Position numbers and translations under genes: made by a program. 64,000 bases of DNA from CAKVON01 sp902475665 (lineage in GTDB: Bacteria > Actinomycetota > Coriobacteriia > Coriobacteriales > Atopobiaceae), in NCBI GenBank assembly GCA_036321795.1, contig JAWQCY010000002.1, positions 62,001-126,000 on the forward strand, given 5' to 3'. Below the pieces are notes generated by a model. It was not told the DNA's origin. It ran no database searches and was given only the letters and a program-made list of their open reading frames with translations. Shown one piece after another: positions 33,004-41,169 of the stretch (its first letter is position 1; every line of letters begins with the position of its first letter).

Positions 33004-34154
33004 GCGGCACCCCCGAACTCTGCCGAGAAGAGCCGCCGGGCCGCCGCCCTCAGGTTGGGCTCGGCCTGCGCCATGGCGCGCTCGGGGTCCACGTCGGGCC
33101 CGACACATGCCTCGACGCGAACAAGCCCCAGGTCACGGGTCTCGTCTTCAGACGCATCGCACATGCCGACGATAGCTGCCGCGCGCACGCCGAGGGCTGC
33201 GGAGCGTCCGCACACGCCGCAGACGGCCTTGCCCGCGGCGGTCTGCGCGTCGAGGCGGCCCTCCCCCGTCACCACGAGGTCGGCATCGCGGGCGATGTCA
33301 TCGAATCCCGCGAGGTCGAGCACGCAGTCGATGCCGGGACGCACCCGGGCGCCGGCAAACGCCATGAGCGCCGAGCCCACGCCGCCGGCGGCACCCGACC
33401 CCGGCTGCCGCGAGACCGCGCGGGCGACGGAGGTGTCCAGCAAGCGTGCGTAGGAGCGCATGCCACGCTCGAGCTCGTCGACCATGCGAGCGTCCGCACC
33501 CTTCTGCGGGGCGAAGACGCGCGTGGCGCCGCGCGGCCCGCACAACGGGTTGTCCACGTCGCACATGACCAGGACCTCGCAGGCCGCCAGGCGCGCGTCG
33601 AGCCCCGAGGCGTCGATCGCGCGAACGCGCCCCAGGTCACGACCACAGCCAGAAAGCTCCTCGTTCTTCTCGCCAAGAAACCTGACGCCAAGCTCGCGCA
33701 GGGCGCCGAGGCCCGCGTCGTTGGTGGCGCTGCCGCCGATGCCCACCCACAGCCTTCGGGCGCCCCGCGACAGCGCGTGCCCGATGAGCTCGCCGGTGCC
33801 GCGGGTCGAGGCCGCCATGGGATCGAGCTCGCGGGCGCCCACGAGCGTCAGACCAGACGCCGCGGCCATCTCGACCACGGCGGAACCATCATCCAGGAGC
33901 AGGTAGGAGGCATCGGTCACATGTCCCAGGGGGCCATGCACGCGGACGCTCACGCGCTCGCAGGGGCGCGTCGCGGCGATGGCATCGAGCGTGCCCTCGC
34001 CACCGTCGGCGACCCGCACGCAGTCGCACCGGGCGCCAGGCACCAGGGCGAGCAGCTCCTCGCGCACGATGTCGGCCACCTCGGCGGAGGTCAGGCTCCC
34101 CTTGAACGAGTCGCTCGCGACGACCACCCTGGGGGCGCCGGCCTCACTCGCCAT
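33000..34154 (-). CDS. glxK: Glycerate kinase (GlxK/GarK family)
   Basis: This enzyme phosphorylates D-glycerate in glyoxylate and serine catabolism. The 384-residue protein has the family signatures VVVASDSFKGSLTSAEVA, VRVADGGEGTLDAI, SRGARRLWVGIGGSATNDAGLGALRELG, VMCDVDNPLCGPRGATRVFAPQKGA and DADLVVTGEGRLDAQTAAGK. All are intact and the length is normal. It overlaps the SGNH hydrolase by 4 bases downstream and the metallophosphoesterase by 11 bases upstream, so the three form a tight operon whose common purpose is unclear. Confidence 0.96.
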   Translation of the reverse strand: MASEAGAPRVVVASDSFKGSLTSAEVADIVREELLALVPGARCDCVRVADGGEGTLDAIAATRPCERVSVRVHGPLGHVTDASYLLLDDGSAVVEMAAASGLTLVGARELDPMAASTRGTGELIGHALSRGARRLWVGIGGSATNDAGLGALRELGVRFLGEKNEELSGCGRDLGRVRAIDASGLDARLAACEVLVMCDVDNPLCGPRGATRVFAPQKGADARMVDELERGMRSYARLLDTSVARAVSRQPGSGAAGGVGSALMAFAGARVRPGIDCVLDLAGFDDIARDADLVVTGEGRLDAQTAAGKAVCGVCGRSAALGVRAAAIVGMCDASEDETRDLGLVRVEACVGPDVDPERAMAQAEPNLRAAARRLFSAEFGGAA

Positions 34155-34944
34155 CGGCCACCGCCTCGTAGGTCACGGCGCCGTCGTCCAGGCGCAAGAG
34201 GCACACCTGCCCCGTCGGCGCGCCCGAGGCACACGCGCAGTCGATGTCCACGCGGTCCGCGATGCCGCCCGTGGCCTGGCAGGCGCCCACGCGCAACATG
34301 AGGGCGCGCCCGTCGGGGTCGCAAGGGTCGTCCTGACAGCGGTCGCACAGGGGTGCCGCCAGCGGCGTGGGCGTGTGGCCGCACACCACGACCGCGCCGG
34401 TGCCGTCCGGACGCACCAGGCCGGTGGGGCATCCCCAGAAGTCCTCGCGAATCCACAGCAGGTCGTCGAGGGTCTGTGCCGAGAGGAACCGCTCGCACGC
34501 GGCATCGTCCCACACGTCGGGCGCGCTCGCTTGGCCGGCGCGGATGCCCGCATGGGCAAACAGGAAGGCTCGGCCCGCGACGATGGTATGGCCGTACGCG
34601 GGCAGGGCGCCCGCCCACTCCAAAAGGTCGACGCGCTGCCCGACGGGGATGCTGAGCAGGCTCGTGTGGGTCGCGGCGCCACCATTGCTCAGCCAGTTGT
34701 AGGAGGCCAGCTGGTCGTCGGGGCTCGTCAGGACGTCGAGCATGAGCCGCTCGTGGTTGCCCATGATGGCATGCGCGCAGGGCAGGTCGCGAACCATGCG
34801 CAGCACGTCCGCCGCTGCGGGCCCGCGGTCGATCATGTCGCCGAGGACCCACAGGGTGTCGTCGTCGGCGAGCGAGACGCGCTCAAGGGCGCGGTCGAAG
34901 GCCGCCGCGCGACCATGGACGTCGCTCACGACGTAGGTGGACAT
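34144..34944 (-). CDS. Serine/threonine-phosphatase-like metallophosphoesterase
   Basis: This is a 266-residue calcineurin-like phosphoesterase. Metal motifs are YVVSDVHGRAAAF (DxH), LWVLGDMIDRGPAA (GDxxDRG) and AIMGNHERLML (GNHE), with later His in CGHTPTPL. The order and the RGP motif match bacterial PrpA/ApaH-like protein phosphatases and diadenosine tetraphosphatases. Which substrate is used cannot be decided. A cysteine cluster CDRCQDDPCDPDG around residues 206-218 is unusual. It is the first gene of the glxK-SGNH operon. Confidence 0.9.
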   Translation of the reverse strand: MSTYVVSDVHGRAAAFDRALERVSLADDDTLWVLGDMIDRGPAAADVLRMVRDLPCAHAIMGNHERLMLDVLTSPDDQLASYNWLSNGGAATHTSLLSIPVGQRVDLLEWAGALPAYGHTIVAGRAFLFAHAGIRAGQASAPDVWDDAACERFLSAQTLDDLLWIREDFWGCPTGLVRPDGTGAVVVCGHTPTPLAAPLCDRCQDDPCDPDGRALMLRVGACQATGGIADRVDIDCACASGAPTGQVCLLRLDDGAVTYEAVADGE

Positions 34945-35045
34945 GGGCTGCGCCTCCCCTCGGTTCGGCGGATACTGCCAAAGAGCCTACCACTTGCCGC
35001 GGCCGAGGCGGCAGGCTCGACCATGCCAACAACTTCGACCAGGCG

Positions 35046-35615
35046 TCAGCGGCACCGACCGCCACGACGCCGGCCGGCGTGCCGACGAACCGAAAGCCGC
35101 TCGTGGCGCACGCGAAGGCGCCAGCCGCCGGTGCTTCCCGGCTCGATCACGCGACCCGGCCCGCCCTTCTCGGCAGAGGCGCGCTCCACCGCCAGGACCA
35201 CGTCGCGGATGGTGGGCTCCAGCCGCTCCTTCTTGAGCTGGCACTCCCACACCACCAGCACGGTCCAGCCATCTGCCACCAGAAGCTCGTCCACGCGTGC
35301 GTCGCGCTCGCGGTTCCGACGGAACTTCCCCTCCCAAAACTCAACGTTCTTGCGGGGAAGCGGCAGGTCGCAGTGGGGACAGCGGTGCCAGAAGCAGCCG
35401 TTGACGAAGATGGCCACCTTGCGGCCGGGGTAGCAGATGTCGGGCTTGCCGGGGCACGCCTTCCAGTGCAGGCGGTACCCGGGAAGGCCGGCCTCGCGCA
35501 GCGCCCGGCGCACGAGCAGCTCGGGCTTGGTGTTCTTGCTCTTGTTCGCCTGCATCACGTGACGGGTGGCCTCGCTCACCCCGTCGTCCGCGCGCACGTT
35601 GCCGTCAGATGCCAC
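35046..35615 (-). CDS. vsr: Very short patch repair endonuclease (Vsr)
   Basis: Vsr nicks next to T-G mismatches produced by deamination of 5-methylcytosine. The 189-residue protein has the family core: VMQANKSKNTKPELLVRRALREAGLPGYRLH, KPDICYPGRKVAIFVNGCFWHRCPHC (catalytic Asp59, His77 and structural-zinc Cys/His) and FWEGKFRRNRERDARVDELLVADGWTVLVVWEC. It is about 40 residues longer than typical, with a basic C-terminal extension (WRLRVRHERLSVRRHAGRRRGGRCR). No DNA cytosine methyltransferase is adjacent, which is unusual for vsr. It starts 111 bases from the divergent NUDIX gene. Confidence 0.93.
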   Translation of the reverse strand: MASDGNVRADDGVSEATRHVMQANKSKNTKPELLVRRALREAGLPGYRLHWKACPGKPDICYPGRKVAIFVNGCFWHRCPHCDLPLPRKNVEFWEGKFRRNRERDARVDELLVADGWTVLVVWECQLKKERLEPTIRDVVLAVERASAEKGGPGRVIEPGSTGGWRLRVRHERLSVRRHAGRRRGGRCR

Positions 35616-35659
35616 GGCCCACCTCCAGACCCGACAATCCTACCCGTTTGCACTAACCT

Positions 35660-35672
35660 TGTCTGTCAGACA
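35660..35672. promoter_or_regulatory. Palindrome TGTCTGTCAGACA between vsr and the NUDIX gene
   Basis: A perfect 6-1-6 palindrome lies in the 111-base divergent promoter region, flanked by TTGCAC (35649-35654) and by a copy of the dispersed motif TGCCGAGAAGTGC (35679-35691). It is a plausible operator for either or both genes. No clear -10 was found. Confidence 0.45.
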
Positions 35673-35726
35673 TCCGACTGCCGAGAAGTGCGCGCGGCCC
35701 GCCCGCCGCGCCCGACTGGAGGACCC

Positions 35727-36161
<435 letters not shown>

Positions 36162-36258
36162 CTCGCGGGCGCACGTGCCCGAGGGGCACATGCGCGGGTA
36201 TCATCTGAGCAATGCACAGGCGGGCCGCACGCCCGCGACACACGAAGGGAGCGACCCC

Positions 36259-37158
36259 ATGTCGTTCGACAACGAGCCCAACGTCACCCCCGACGCGAAT
36301 CCCGACGGCGCCAGCGCCGACGCCACCCCCGAGCAGGCCGCCCCGGCACAGCCCGAGCCCGCTCCCACGGCGACGCCCGCGCCGTCCGATCCGGCTCCTG
36401 CCGAGAAGCCCATCGAGTCCGCGAGCGCCACGTCCTCGAGCGAGGCCAACCACTCCGGCCCCGGCGCCTACATCGCGTTTCCGGTCGTGGTGGTCCTTCT
36501 CTGCGTGCTTGCCTCCCTGGCAGCCAACGCCCTCGGCAACCTGACTGCCGAGATCGGCGGAACCGTCGTCGACCAGATCGAGAGCGGCGACGGGCAGGAC
36601 GACGACTGGGACTGGGGCTTTAGCGCCGGACGCGACGAGATCGACCCGGACGACGACTTCACCGGCGAGGTCTCCTACGAGAGCGCCATCGACTACAGCT
36701 ACGACGCCTTGTGGGAGCGCGCCTCCGACTATGTCTACGCCAGCGACTACGACAGCGCCGACGCAAAGGTCACCGAGACCGTGAAGGCACTGTGTGACCT
36801 GGACGACGACGCCTCCGACGAGCTGTTCGACCGCTTCTACGACGCGTGGGGCGACTACGACGACGCGCCCGGGAAGATGGCCGAGGCCAAGGGCATCGCC
36901 AATGCCGCCAAGGCGACCATCGAGGCTTACAAGATTCCCGCCGGCATCGACGCCGAGGCGAAGCGCGACCTCGAGGACGCCCGCGACGCGTTGGTCAAGC
37001 GCTGGGAGCGCGTCGCCGAGCTCTGTGACGAGCTGTCGACCAACGGCAAGAAGGACGCCGACGACCTGCGCGCCATCGATACCGAGGCGAGCGACCTCGC
37101 CAACAAGGCGGGCAACCTGCTCGACGACGCGTTGACCGACTCGACTAGCGACAAGTAA
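36259..37158 (+). CDS. Membrane-anchored protein with Pro/Ala-rich N-terminus
   Basis: No family was recognised. The 299-residue product has a disordered, Pro/Ala/Glu-rich cytoplasmic N-terminus (1-70) and one transmembrane helix (about 74-96, AYIAFPVVVVLLCVLASLAANAL). An acidic segment rich in Asp (about 110-145) follows, then a predicted helical extracytoplasmic domain (about 146-290, DALWERASDYVYASDYDSADAKVTETVKALCDLDDDAS...KWERVAELCDEL). Two Cys in the latter might pair. The start ATG has GAAGGGA upstream. It lies between the NUDIX gene and thyA in the same direction; function is unknown. Confidence 0.85.
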   Translation: MSFDNEPNVTPDANPDGASADATPEQAAPAQPEPAPTATPAPSDPAPAEKPIESASATSSSEANHSGPGAYIAFPVVVVLLCVLASLAANALGNLTAEIGGTVVDQIESGDGQDDDWDWGFSAGRDEIDPDDDFTGEVSYESAIDYSYDALWERASDYVYASDYDSADAKVTETVKALCDLDDDASDELFDRFYDAWGDYDDAPGKMAEAKGIANAAKATIEAYKIPAGIDAEAKRDLEDARDALVKRWERVAELCDELSTNGKKDADDLRAIDTEASDLANKAGNLLDDALTDSTSDK

Positions 37159-37222
37159 CGGCCACGCGGCACTTCTCGCCAGCGGACCACATGACACGGA
37201 CACCCCTTTTGGAGGGACAGGC

Positions 37223-38071
37223 TTGAGCAAGGCAGACCAGCTGTTCTGCGCCATGTGCGCGGACATCATCGACAACGGCACCACGACCGAGGGCCAGAGG
37301 GTCCGCCCGCGCTGGGAGGACGGCACGCCCGCCTACACCATCAAGCGCTTTGGCGTGGTCAACCGCTACGACCTGCGCGAGGAGTTCCCTGCGCTGACCC
37401 TTCGCCGTACCGCGCTCAAGAGTGCGATGGACGAGGTCCTGTGGATCTACCAGCGCAAGTCCAACAACATCGGAGAGCTCAACTCCCACATCTGGGACCA
37501 GTGGGCCGACGAGGCCGGCTCCATCGGCAAGGCCTACGGCTATCAGATCGGCCAGAAGTCGCACTACGCCGAGGGCGACTTCGACCAGATGGACCGCGTG
37601 CTCTACGACCTCGAGCACACGCCCTTCTCGCGCCGCATCATGACGAACACCTACGTGTTCTCGGACCTCTCCGAGATGCACCTCTACCCGTGCGCCTACG
37701 GCGTGACCTACAACGTCACCCAAACGCCCGGTGACGACCGCCTGACCCTCAACATGCTGCTCAACCAGCGCAGCCAGGACATCCTCGCGGCCAACAACTG
37801 GAACGTCTGCCAGTACGCGATCCTGCTCATGATGGTCGCGCAGTCCGTCGGCATGATCGCGGGCGAGCTCGTCCACGTCATCGCGGACGCCCACATCTAC
37901 GACCGCCACGTCGACATCATCCGCGAGCTCATCTCCAGGCCGCAGTATCCCGCGCCACGCGTCTCGCTCAACCCCGAGGTCACGAACTTCTACGACTTCA
38001 CGACCGACGACCTCATCGTCGAGGGGTACGAGCATGGCCCGCAGGTCACCAACATCCCCATCGCGGTCTAG
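37223..38071 (+). CDS. thyA: Thymidylate synthase
   Basis: ThyA methylates dUMP to dTMP with 5,10-methylene-THF. The 282-residue protein begins at a TTG codon (37223) with GGAGGG 7 bases upstream. The catalytic Cys is near residue 157 (LYPCAYGVTYNV), and the conserved LLNQRSQDILAANNWNVCQYAILLMMVAQSVGMIAGELVHVIADAHIYDRHVD contains the nucleotide-binding Arg/Asp/Asn/His/Tyr. It resembles the longer Gram-positive ThyA forms. The folA gene follows 12 bases later, a classic pair because ThyA oxidises THF to DHF. Confidence 0.97.
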   Translation: MSKADQLFCAMCADIIDNGTTTEGQRVRPRWEDGTPAYTIKRFGVVNRYDLREEFPALTLRRTALKSAMDEVLWIYQRKSNNIGELNSHIWDQWADEAGSIGKAYGYQIGQKSHYAEGDFDQMDRVLYDLEHTPFSRRIMTNTYVFSDLSEMHLYPCAYGVTYNVTQTPGDDRLTLNMLLNQRSQDILAANNWNVCQYAILLMMVAQSVGMIAGELVHVIADAHIYDRHVDIIRELISRPQYPAPRVSLNPEVTNFYDFTTDDLIVEGYEHGPQVTNIPIAV

Positions 38072-38083
38072 GCGGTGCCACCA

Positions 38084-38659
38084 ATGACGACCCGAAACGA
38101 CCCTACCGAGAAGAACGCCCCGCTCGAGGCCCTTGTCGGCCGTCCCCTCCCCAACCTGTCCGCCATCGTCGCGGTCTGCGACGACTGGGGCATCGGGCTG
38201 GACGGCGACATGGTCGTGTCCAACCGTGCCGACATGCGCCACTACGTGCGCCACACGAAGGGCCACACCATCCTCATGGGCCGCAGGACCCTCGAGAGCT
38301 TCCCGGGCGGGCGTCCCCTCAAGGACCGTCGCAACGTCGTTGTCACGCGCGATGACTCTTGGGCACCCGAGGGCGTCGACATCGCGCACTCGCTGGCCGA
38401 GGCGCTCGACATGGTCGCGGAAGACGACGAGGTCTGGGTCGTCGGCGGCGGGCAGGTCTACCGCGCCCTGCTCCCCATGTGCAGCCGCGCCGTGATCACC
38501 AAGAACCACTGCGTGCGCACGTGCGACACGTTCTTCCCCAACCTGGACGACGACCCCACCTGGCGCGTCGAGTCGCGCATCACCACAGATGACGAAGGGA
38601 ACCCACTCGTCACCGACGAGCAGATTCCCTTCGAGTTCGTCACCTACGTTCGCGCCTGA
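38084..38659 (+). CDS. folA: Dihydrofolate reductase
   Basis: FolA reduces DHF to THF with NADPH, regenerating the ThyA cofactor. The approximately 191-residue protein has the DHFR core LSAIVAVCDDWGIGLDGDMVV (with catalytic region WGIG), KGHTILMGRRTLESFPGGRPLKDRRNVVVTRD (NADPH loop) and VWVVGGGQVYRALLPMCSRAVITKNH. The N-terminal 25 residues are an extra hydrophilic extension. The start may be the ATG at 38084 or a GTG at 38075. The stop lies 4 bases from the stop of the convergent lipoprotein gene, with no terminator between them. Confidence 0.95.
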   Translation: MTTRNDPTEKNAPLEALVGRPLPNLSAIVAVCDDWGIGLDGDMVVSNRADMRHYVRHTKGHTILMGRRTLESFPGGRPLKDRRNVVVTRDDSWAPEGVDIAHSLAEALDMVAEDDEVWVVGGGQVYRALLPMCSRAVITKNHCVRTCDTFFPNLDDDPTWRVESRITTDDEGNPLVTDEQIPFEFVTYVRA

Positions 38660-38663
38660 CACG

Positions 38664-39293
38664 CTACTCGGACGTAAGCAGCTTCTCCCAGTCGACATTG
38701 CCAAACAGGCGGTTGATGGCGTCCCCCTTGTCGACGAACACCCAGTCGCCGTTCTCGTCGCGCATCATGCGAATCTTGGCCTTGCAGGTCTTGGTCGGCA
38801 CACTCTCGTCCGACAGGATATCCAAGGCGGCGGGCGCCAGCGTCTGGGCGAGCGACTTTTGCCCCTCCGAGGTCAGAAGGCCGATCAGACCCGTGGAGGT
38901 CAGCTCGCCCTTGCACCTCTTCTTGAGCTTGGCGATCGCCTTCTCCAGGTCGACGTTGGTCGCCGTGACCGTGACCGTAGCACCCGACCCATCGAACGAG
39001 ACCTGCGCATCGGAGTACTTGAGCTGCGAGAACAACGCCGAGCAGAGCTTTGTGGGCTCCACGTCGGACTCCTCGAGGATGCCCCAATAGCGACTGCCCA
39101 CGAGCTCCATGATCTCCTCGTCACCCATCTTGGGCATCGTGGCAACCTGCTCGTCAAACGCGTTCAGGACCGCATCGGCGTCCTGTGCGCCAGCCCCGCC
39201 GCAAGCCGAGAGGCCGATGGCCAGACACACTGCCACCACGCATGCCAGGGCCGCGGAGAGCACCCCGCGAGCTGCAATCGTCTTTCCACGCAT
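38664..39293 (-). CDS. Lipoprotein, paralogue of the gene at 39489
   Basis: This is a 209-residue lipoprotein with a signal peptide (basic N-end, hydrophobic 11-28) and lipobox LSAC with Cys31. The mature part has no recognised family. It shares layout and motifs with the neighbouring 205-residue lipoprotein: DEEIMELVGS..., KLCSALFSQLKYSDAQVSFDGSGATVTVTATNVDLEKAI compared with DEDEIKELIGD..., FYKALFGKFDYVDNGVEIDGDAGKVKLTVTALDLDKAM. The pair therefore arose by tandem duplication with strong divergence. Both end in a GDWVF/GEWDL-type strand. A surface-exposed role is likely, but function is unknown. Confidence 0.85.
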   Translation of the reverse strand: MRGKTIAARGVLSAALACVVAVCLAIGLSACGGAGAQDADAVLNAFDEQVATMPKMGDEEIMELVGSRYWGILEESDVEPTKLCSALFSQLKYSDAQVSFDGSGATVTVTATNVDLEKAIAKLKKRCKGELTSTGLIGLLTSEGQKSLAQTLAPAALDILSDESVPTKTCKAKIRMMRDENGDWVFVDKGDAINRLFGNVDWEKLLTSE

Positions 39294-39393
39294 TATAAAG
39301 AGCCACCTCACTTCCGCGGGCCATGCCCGCCGTATCCGCATTCCTCACCACCGTAGCAAAACCCGGCGTCGCACGTACGCTCGCGCCGCATGC

Positions 39394-39429
39394 AAAAGCC
39401 GGCGGGCCGCCCAAATGGACGACCCGCCG
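39394..39429 (-). terminator. Intrinsic terminator after the lipoprotein gene at 39489
   Basis: On the minus strand CGGCGGG/CCCGCCG with inner CGTCC/GGGCG pairing around an ATTT loop is followed by GGCTTTT. It separates the two lipoprotein genes, which are therefore transcribed independently. Confidence 0.8.
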
Positions 39430-39488
39430 AAGGTGATGCTTATGTAGCTGCGTACGGCTTGCCGCCTTACGCGTGTTGTTCGAGCTGA

Positions 39489-40106
39489 CTACTCCTCCAT
39501 GAGGGCGTCGAGGTCAAAGACCTTGTCCAGGTCCGCGCCAGCAAACAGGGCGCTTCCGACCTCGTCGTCGGTCATGTCCAGATCCCACTCGCCGTCGTCG
39601 TTCTTGACGATGGGAAGCACGACGTCGGCGGTCTTGGTATCGGTGGCGTTGAAGTCCTCGATCATCATGGTGAACATCGCGTTCATGAGGCCCTTCTCGC
39701 CCTTGTTAGTGAAGTCGTCGATAGCCTGGTCGCTGTTCATGTAGTCCCTGAGGTGCCCACCGAAGGTATCCATGGCCTTGTCAAGGTCGAGGGCCGTGAC
39801 GGTCAGCTTGACCTTGCCGGCGTCGCCATCAATCTCCACGCCATTGTCGACGTAGTCGAACTTGCCGAACAGGGCCTTATAGAAGTCGACGGGATCGATA
39901 CCCGCATCCACAAAGACCTGGTCGTCACCAATCAGCTCCTTGATTTCGTCCTCGTCAAGGGACTTGAACTTGTCAAGATCGGCGTCGATCTGGCCCTGGA
40001 CGACCTTCTCCTCGGACTCGCCGCCGCAGGCGCTCATGCCAAAGCAGACGCCAAAGGCGAGCAGGAAGCCCATCGCAACCATCAGGACCTTGCTGAACTT
40101 CTTCAT
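39489..40106 (-). CDS. Lipoprotein, paralogue of the gene at 38664
   Basis: This is a 205-residue lipoprotein with signal peptide (hydrophobic 7-23) and lipobox MSAC, Cys27. The mature sequence is acidic, with repeated KVKLTVTALDLDKAM and DDGEWDLDMTDDEVGSALF elements, and is homologous throughout to the protein encoded at 38664. No enzymatic motif is visible. Start is the ATG at 40106 with GAGGAGA upstream. It has its own terminator (39394-39429). It is probably a surface lipoprotein of a Coriobacteriia-specific family; the function is unknown. Confidence 0.85.
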   Translation of the reverse strand: MKKFSKVLMVAMGFLLAFGVCFGMSACGGESEEKVVQGQIDADLDKFKSLDEDEIKELIGDDQVFVDAGIDPVDFYKALFGKFDYVDNGVEIDGDAGKVKLTVTALDLDKAMDTFGGHLRDYMNSDQAIDDFTNKGEKGLMNAMFTMMIEDFNATDTKTADVVLPIVKNDDGEWDLDMTDDEVGSALFAGADLDKVFDLDALMEE

Positions 40107-40310
40107 GGTGGTCTCCTCGCTACTAGTGGGTGTGGCTCTCCGCTGAACTTGAACCCTATCTGTAAGGATAGCAGGGCTGTCATGACAAATATCGATGACA
40201 GGCAACTACTTTGCGGGTGAGCTGGCCGGTCGGACAGCGGCAAACAACCCTGGTTGGGACAATGCCCCCGCCGTCCTTGCAACCGCACGGCAAGACCCTC
40301 CACCCATACG

Positions 40311-40341
40311 AAAAGGCCCGCACCCAAGTGGGCGCGGGCCT
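40311..40341 (-). terminator. Intrinsic terminator of the adhE-APH transcript
   Basis: On the minus strand AGGCCCGC-GCCC/GGGTGCGGGCCT forms a long GC-rich stem around a short loop, followed by TTTTCGT. It lies about 30 bases after the APH-type gene. Confidence 0.88.
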
Positions 40342-40371
40342 CGTAAGGCGCTATGTCAGCCAGCGTATCGA

Positions 40372-41130
40372 CTACTGCCAGTCGGCGACGTCAATCCAGC
40401 TGAGGAGGGCCTCCTCGTTGTCCTTGTGGCCACGGGCCAGCTCGGCGGCGGCGACGATGGGCAGCCACTGGAAGACCAGCTGCTTGGGCATGTCAGCCTT
40501 CTCGCAGTAGGCGTCCAGGTAGGCATCGGCCAGGTCGGCGTCGGCGAAGGAGAACTCCATGTAGGTCATGGCGACGTCGGCGGCAGGGGTGCCCTGCGTG
40601 GCGTGCGCCCAGTCCAGGACGGCCATCTTGTCGCCATCGACCAGGACGTTGGTCGGGTTGAAGTCGCCGTGGCAGACCTTCTCCTCGACCTTCATGCCGT
40701 CCAGGCGCATGAGAAGGTCATAGCGGGTCGTGGCATTGATCGCGTCGACGGACTTGATCATGCGGACGAACTTGTCCTTCTGGCGCGGCAGCAACGGGGC
40801 GGAGTGACCCTGGATCTCCAGCTGGAGCCTCACGAACTGGTCGAGGAACTTCGCCTTGTTCTCGGGCTCGGCCTCCATGACCTCAGCGAGCGTCTTACCG
40901 GCAAGGCGCTCGATCTGGATGCCCCAGCAACCGGGCTCGTACTCGGAGACGTCGAGGACCTTGGGGGCGGCAACGCCAGCCTCGACGATGCGGGCCAGGT
41001 TGAGGGCCTCGTTCAGGACGTCGGACGCAGGCTTGGTCTCGTCGAAGGCCTTGACGATGCTGTCACCGCAATCCCAGACGACCTTGTGGCCGCGGGCGAC
41101 AATCTGGGTCTTCTGCTCAGGCAGGTTCAT
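40372..41130 (-). CDS. Aminoglycoside/choline-type phosphotransferase (APH family)
   Basis: This is a 252-residue protein kinase-like phosphotransferase. The catalytic loop is VCHGDFNPTNVLV (Asp, Asn) and the metal-binding Asp is in MAVLDWAHATQG. The N-lobe has KTQIVARGHKVVWDCGDSIVKAF with its Lys, and GIQIERLAGKTLAEVM. Substrates of such APH proteins range from antibiotics to homoserine, choline and sugars; none can be inferred here. It follows adhE by 39 bases with an AGGAAG ribosome-binding site, so the two are probably cotranscribed. A terminator follows. Confidence 0.85.
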   Translation of the reverse strand: MNLPEQKTQIVARGHKVVWDCGDSIVKAFDETKPASDVLNEALNLARIVEAGVAAPKVLDVSEYEPGCWGIQIERLAGKTLAEVMEAEPENKAKFLDQFVRLQLEIQGHSAPLLPRQKDKFVRMIKSVDAINATTRYDLLMRLDGMKVEEKVCHGDFNPTNVLVDGDKMAVLDWAHATQGTPAADVAMTYMEFSFADADLADAYLDAYCEKADMPKQLVFQWLPIVAAAELARGHKDNEEALLSWIDVADWQ

Positions 41131-41169
41131 TTCGCACACTTCCTAACTCTCGTGGTTGAAAGGTCCGAA

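Noticed and set aside
39300..40380. Terminator-like GC-rich stretches as small RNAs between the lipoprotein genes
   Set aside because: The hairpins are explained as intrinsic terminators; no separate promoter was visible.
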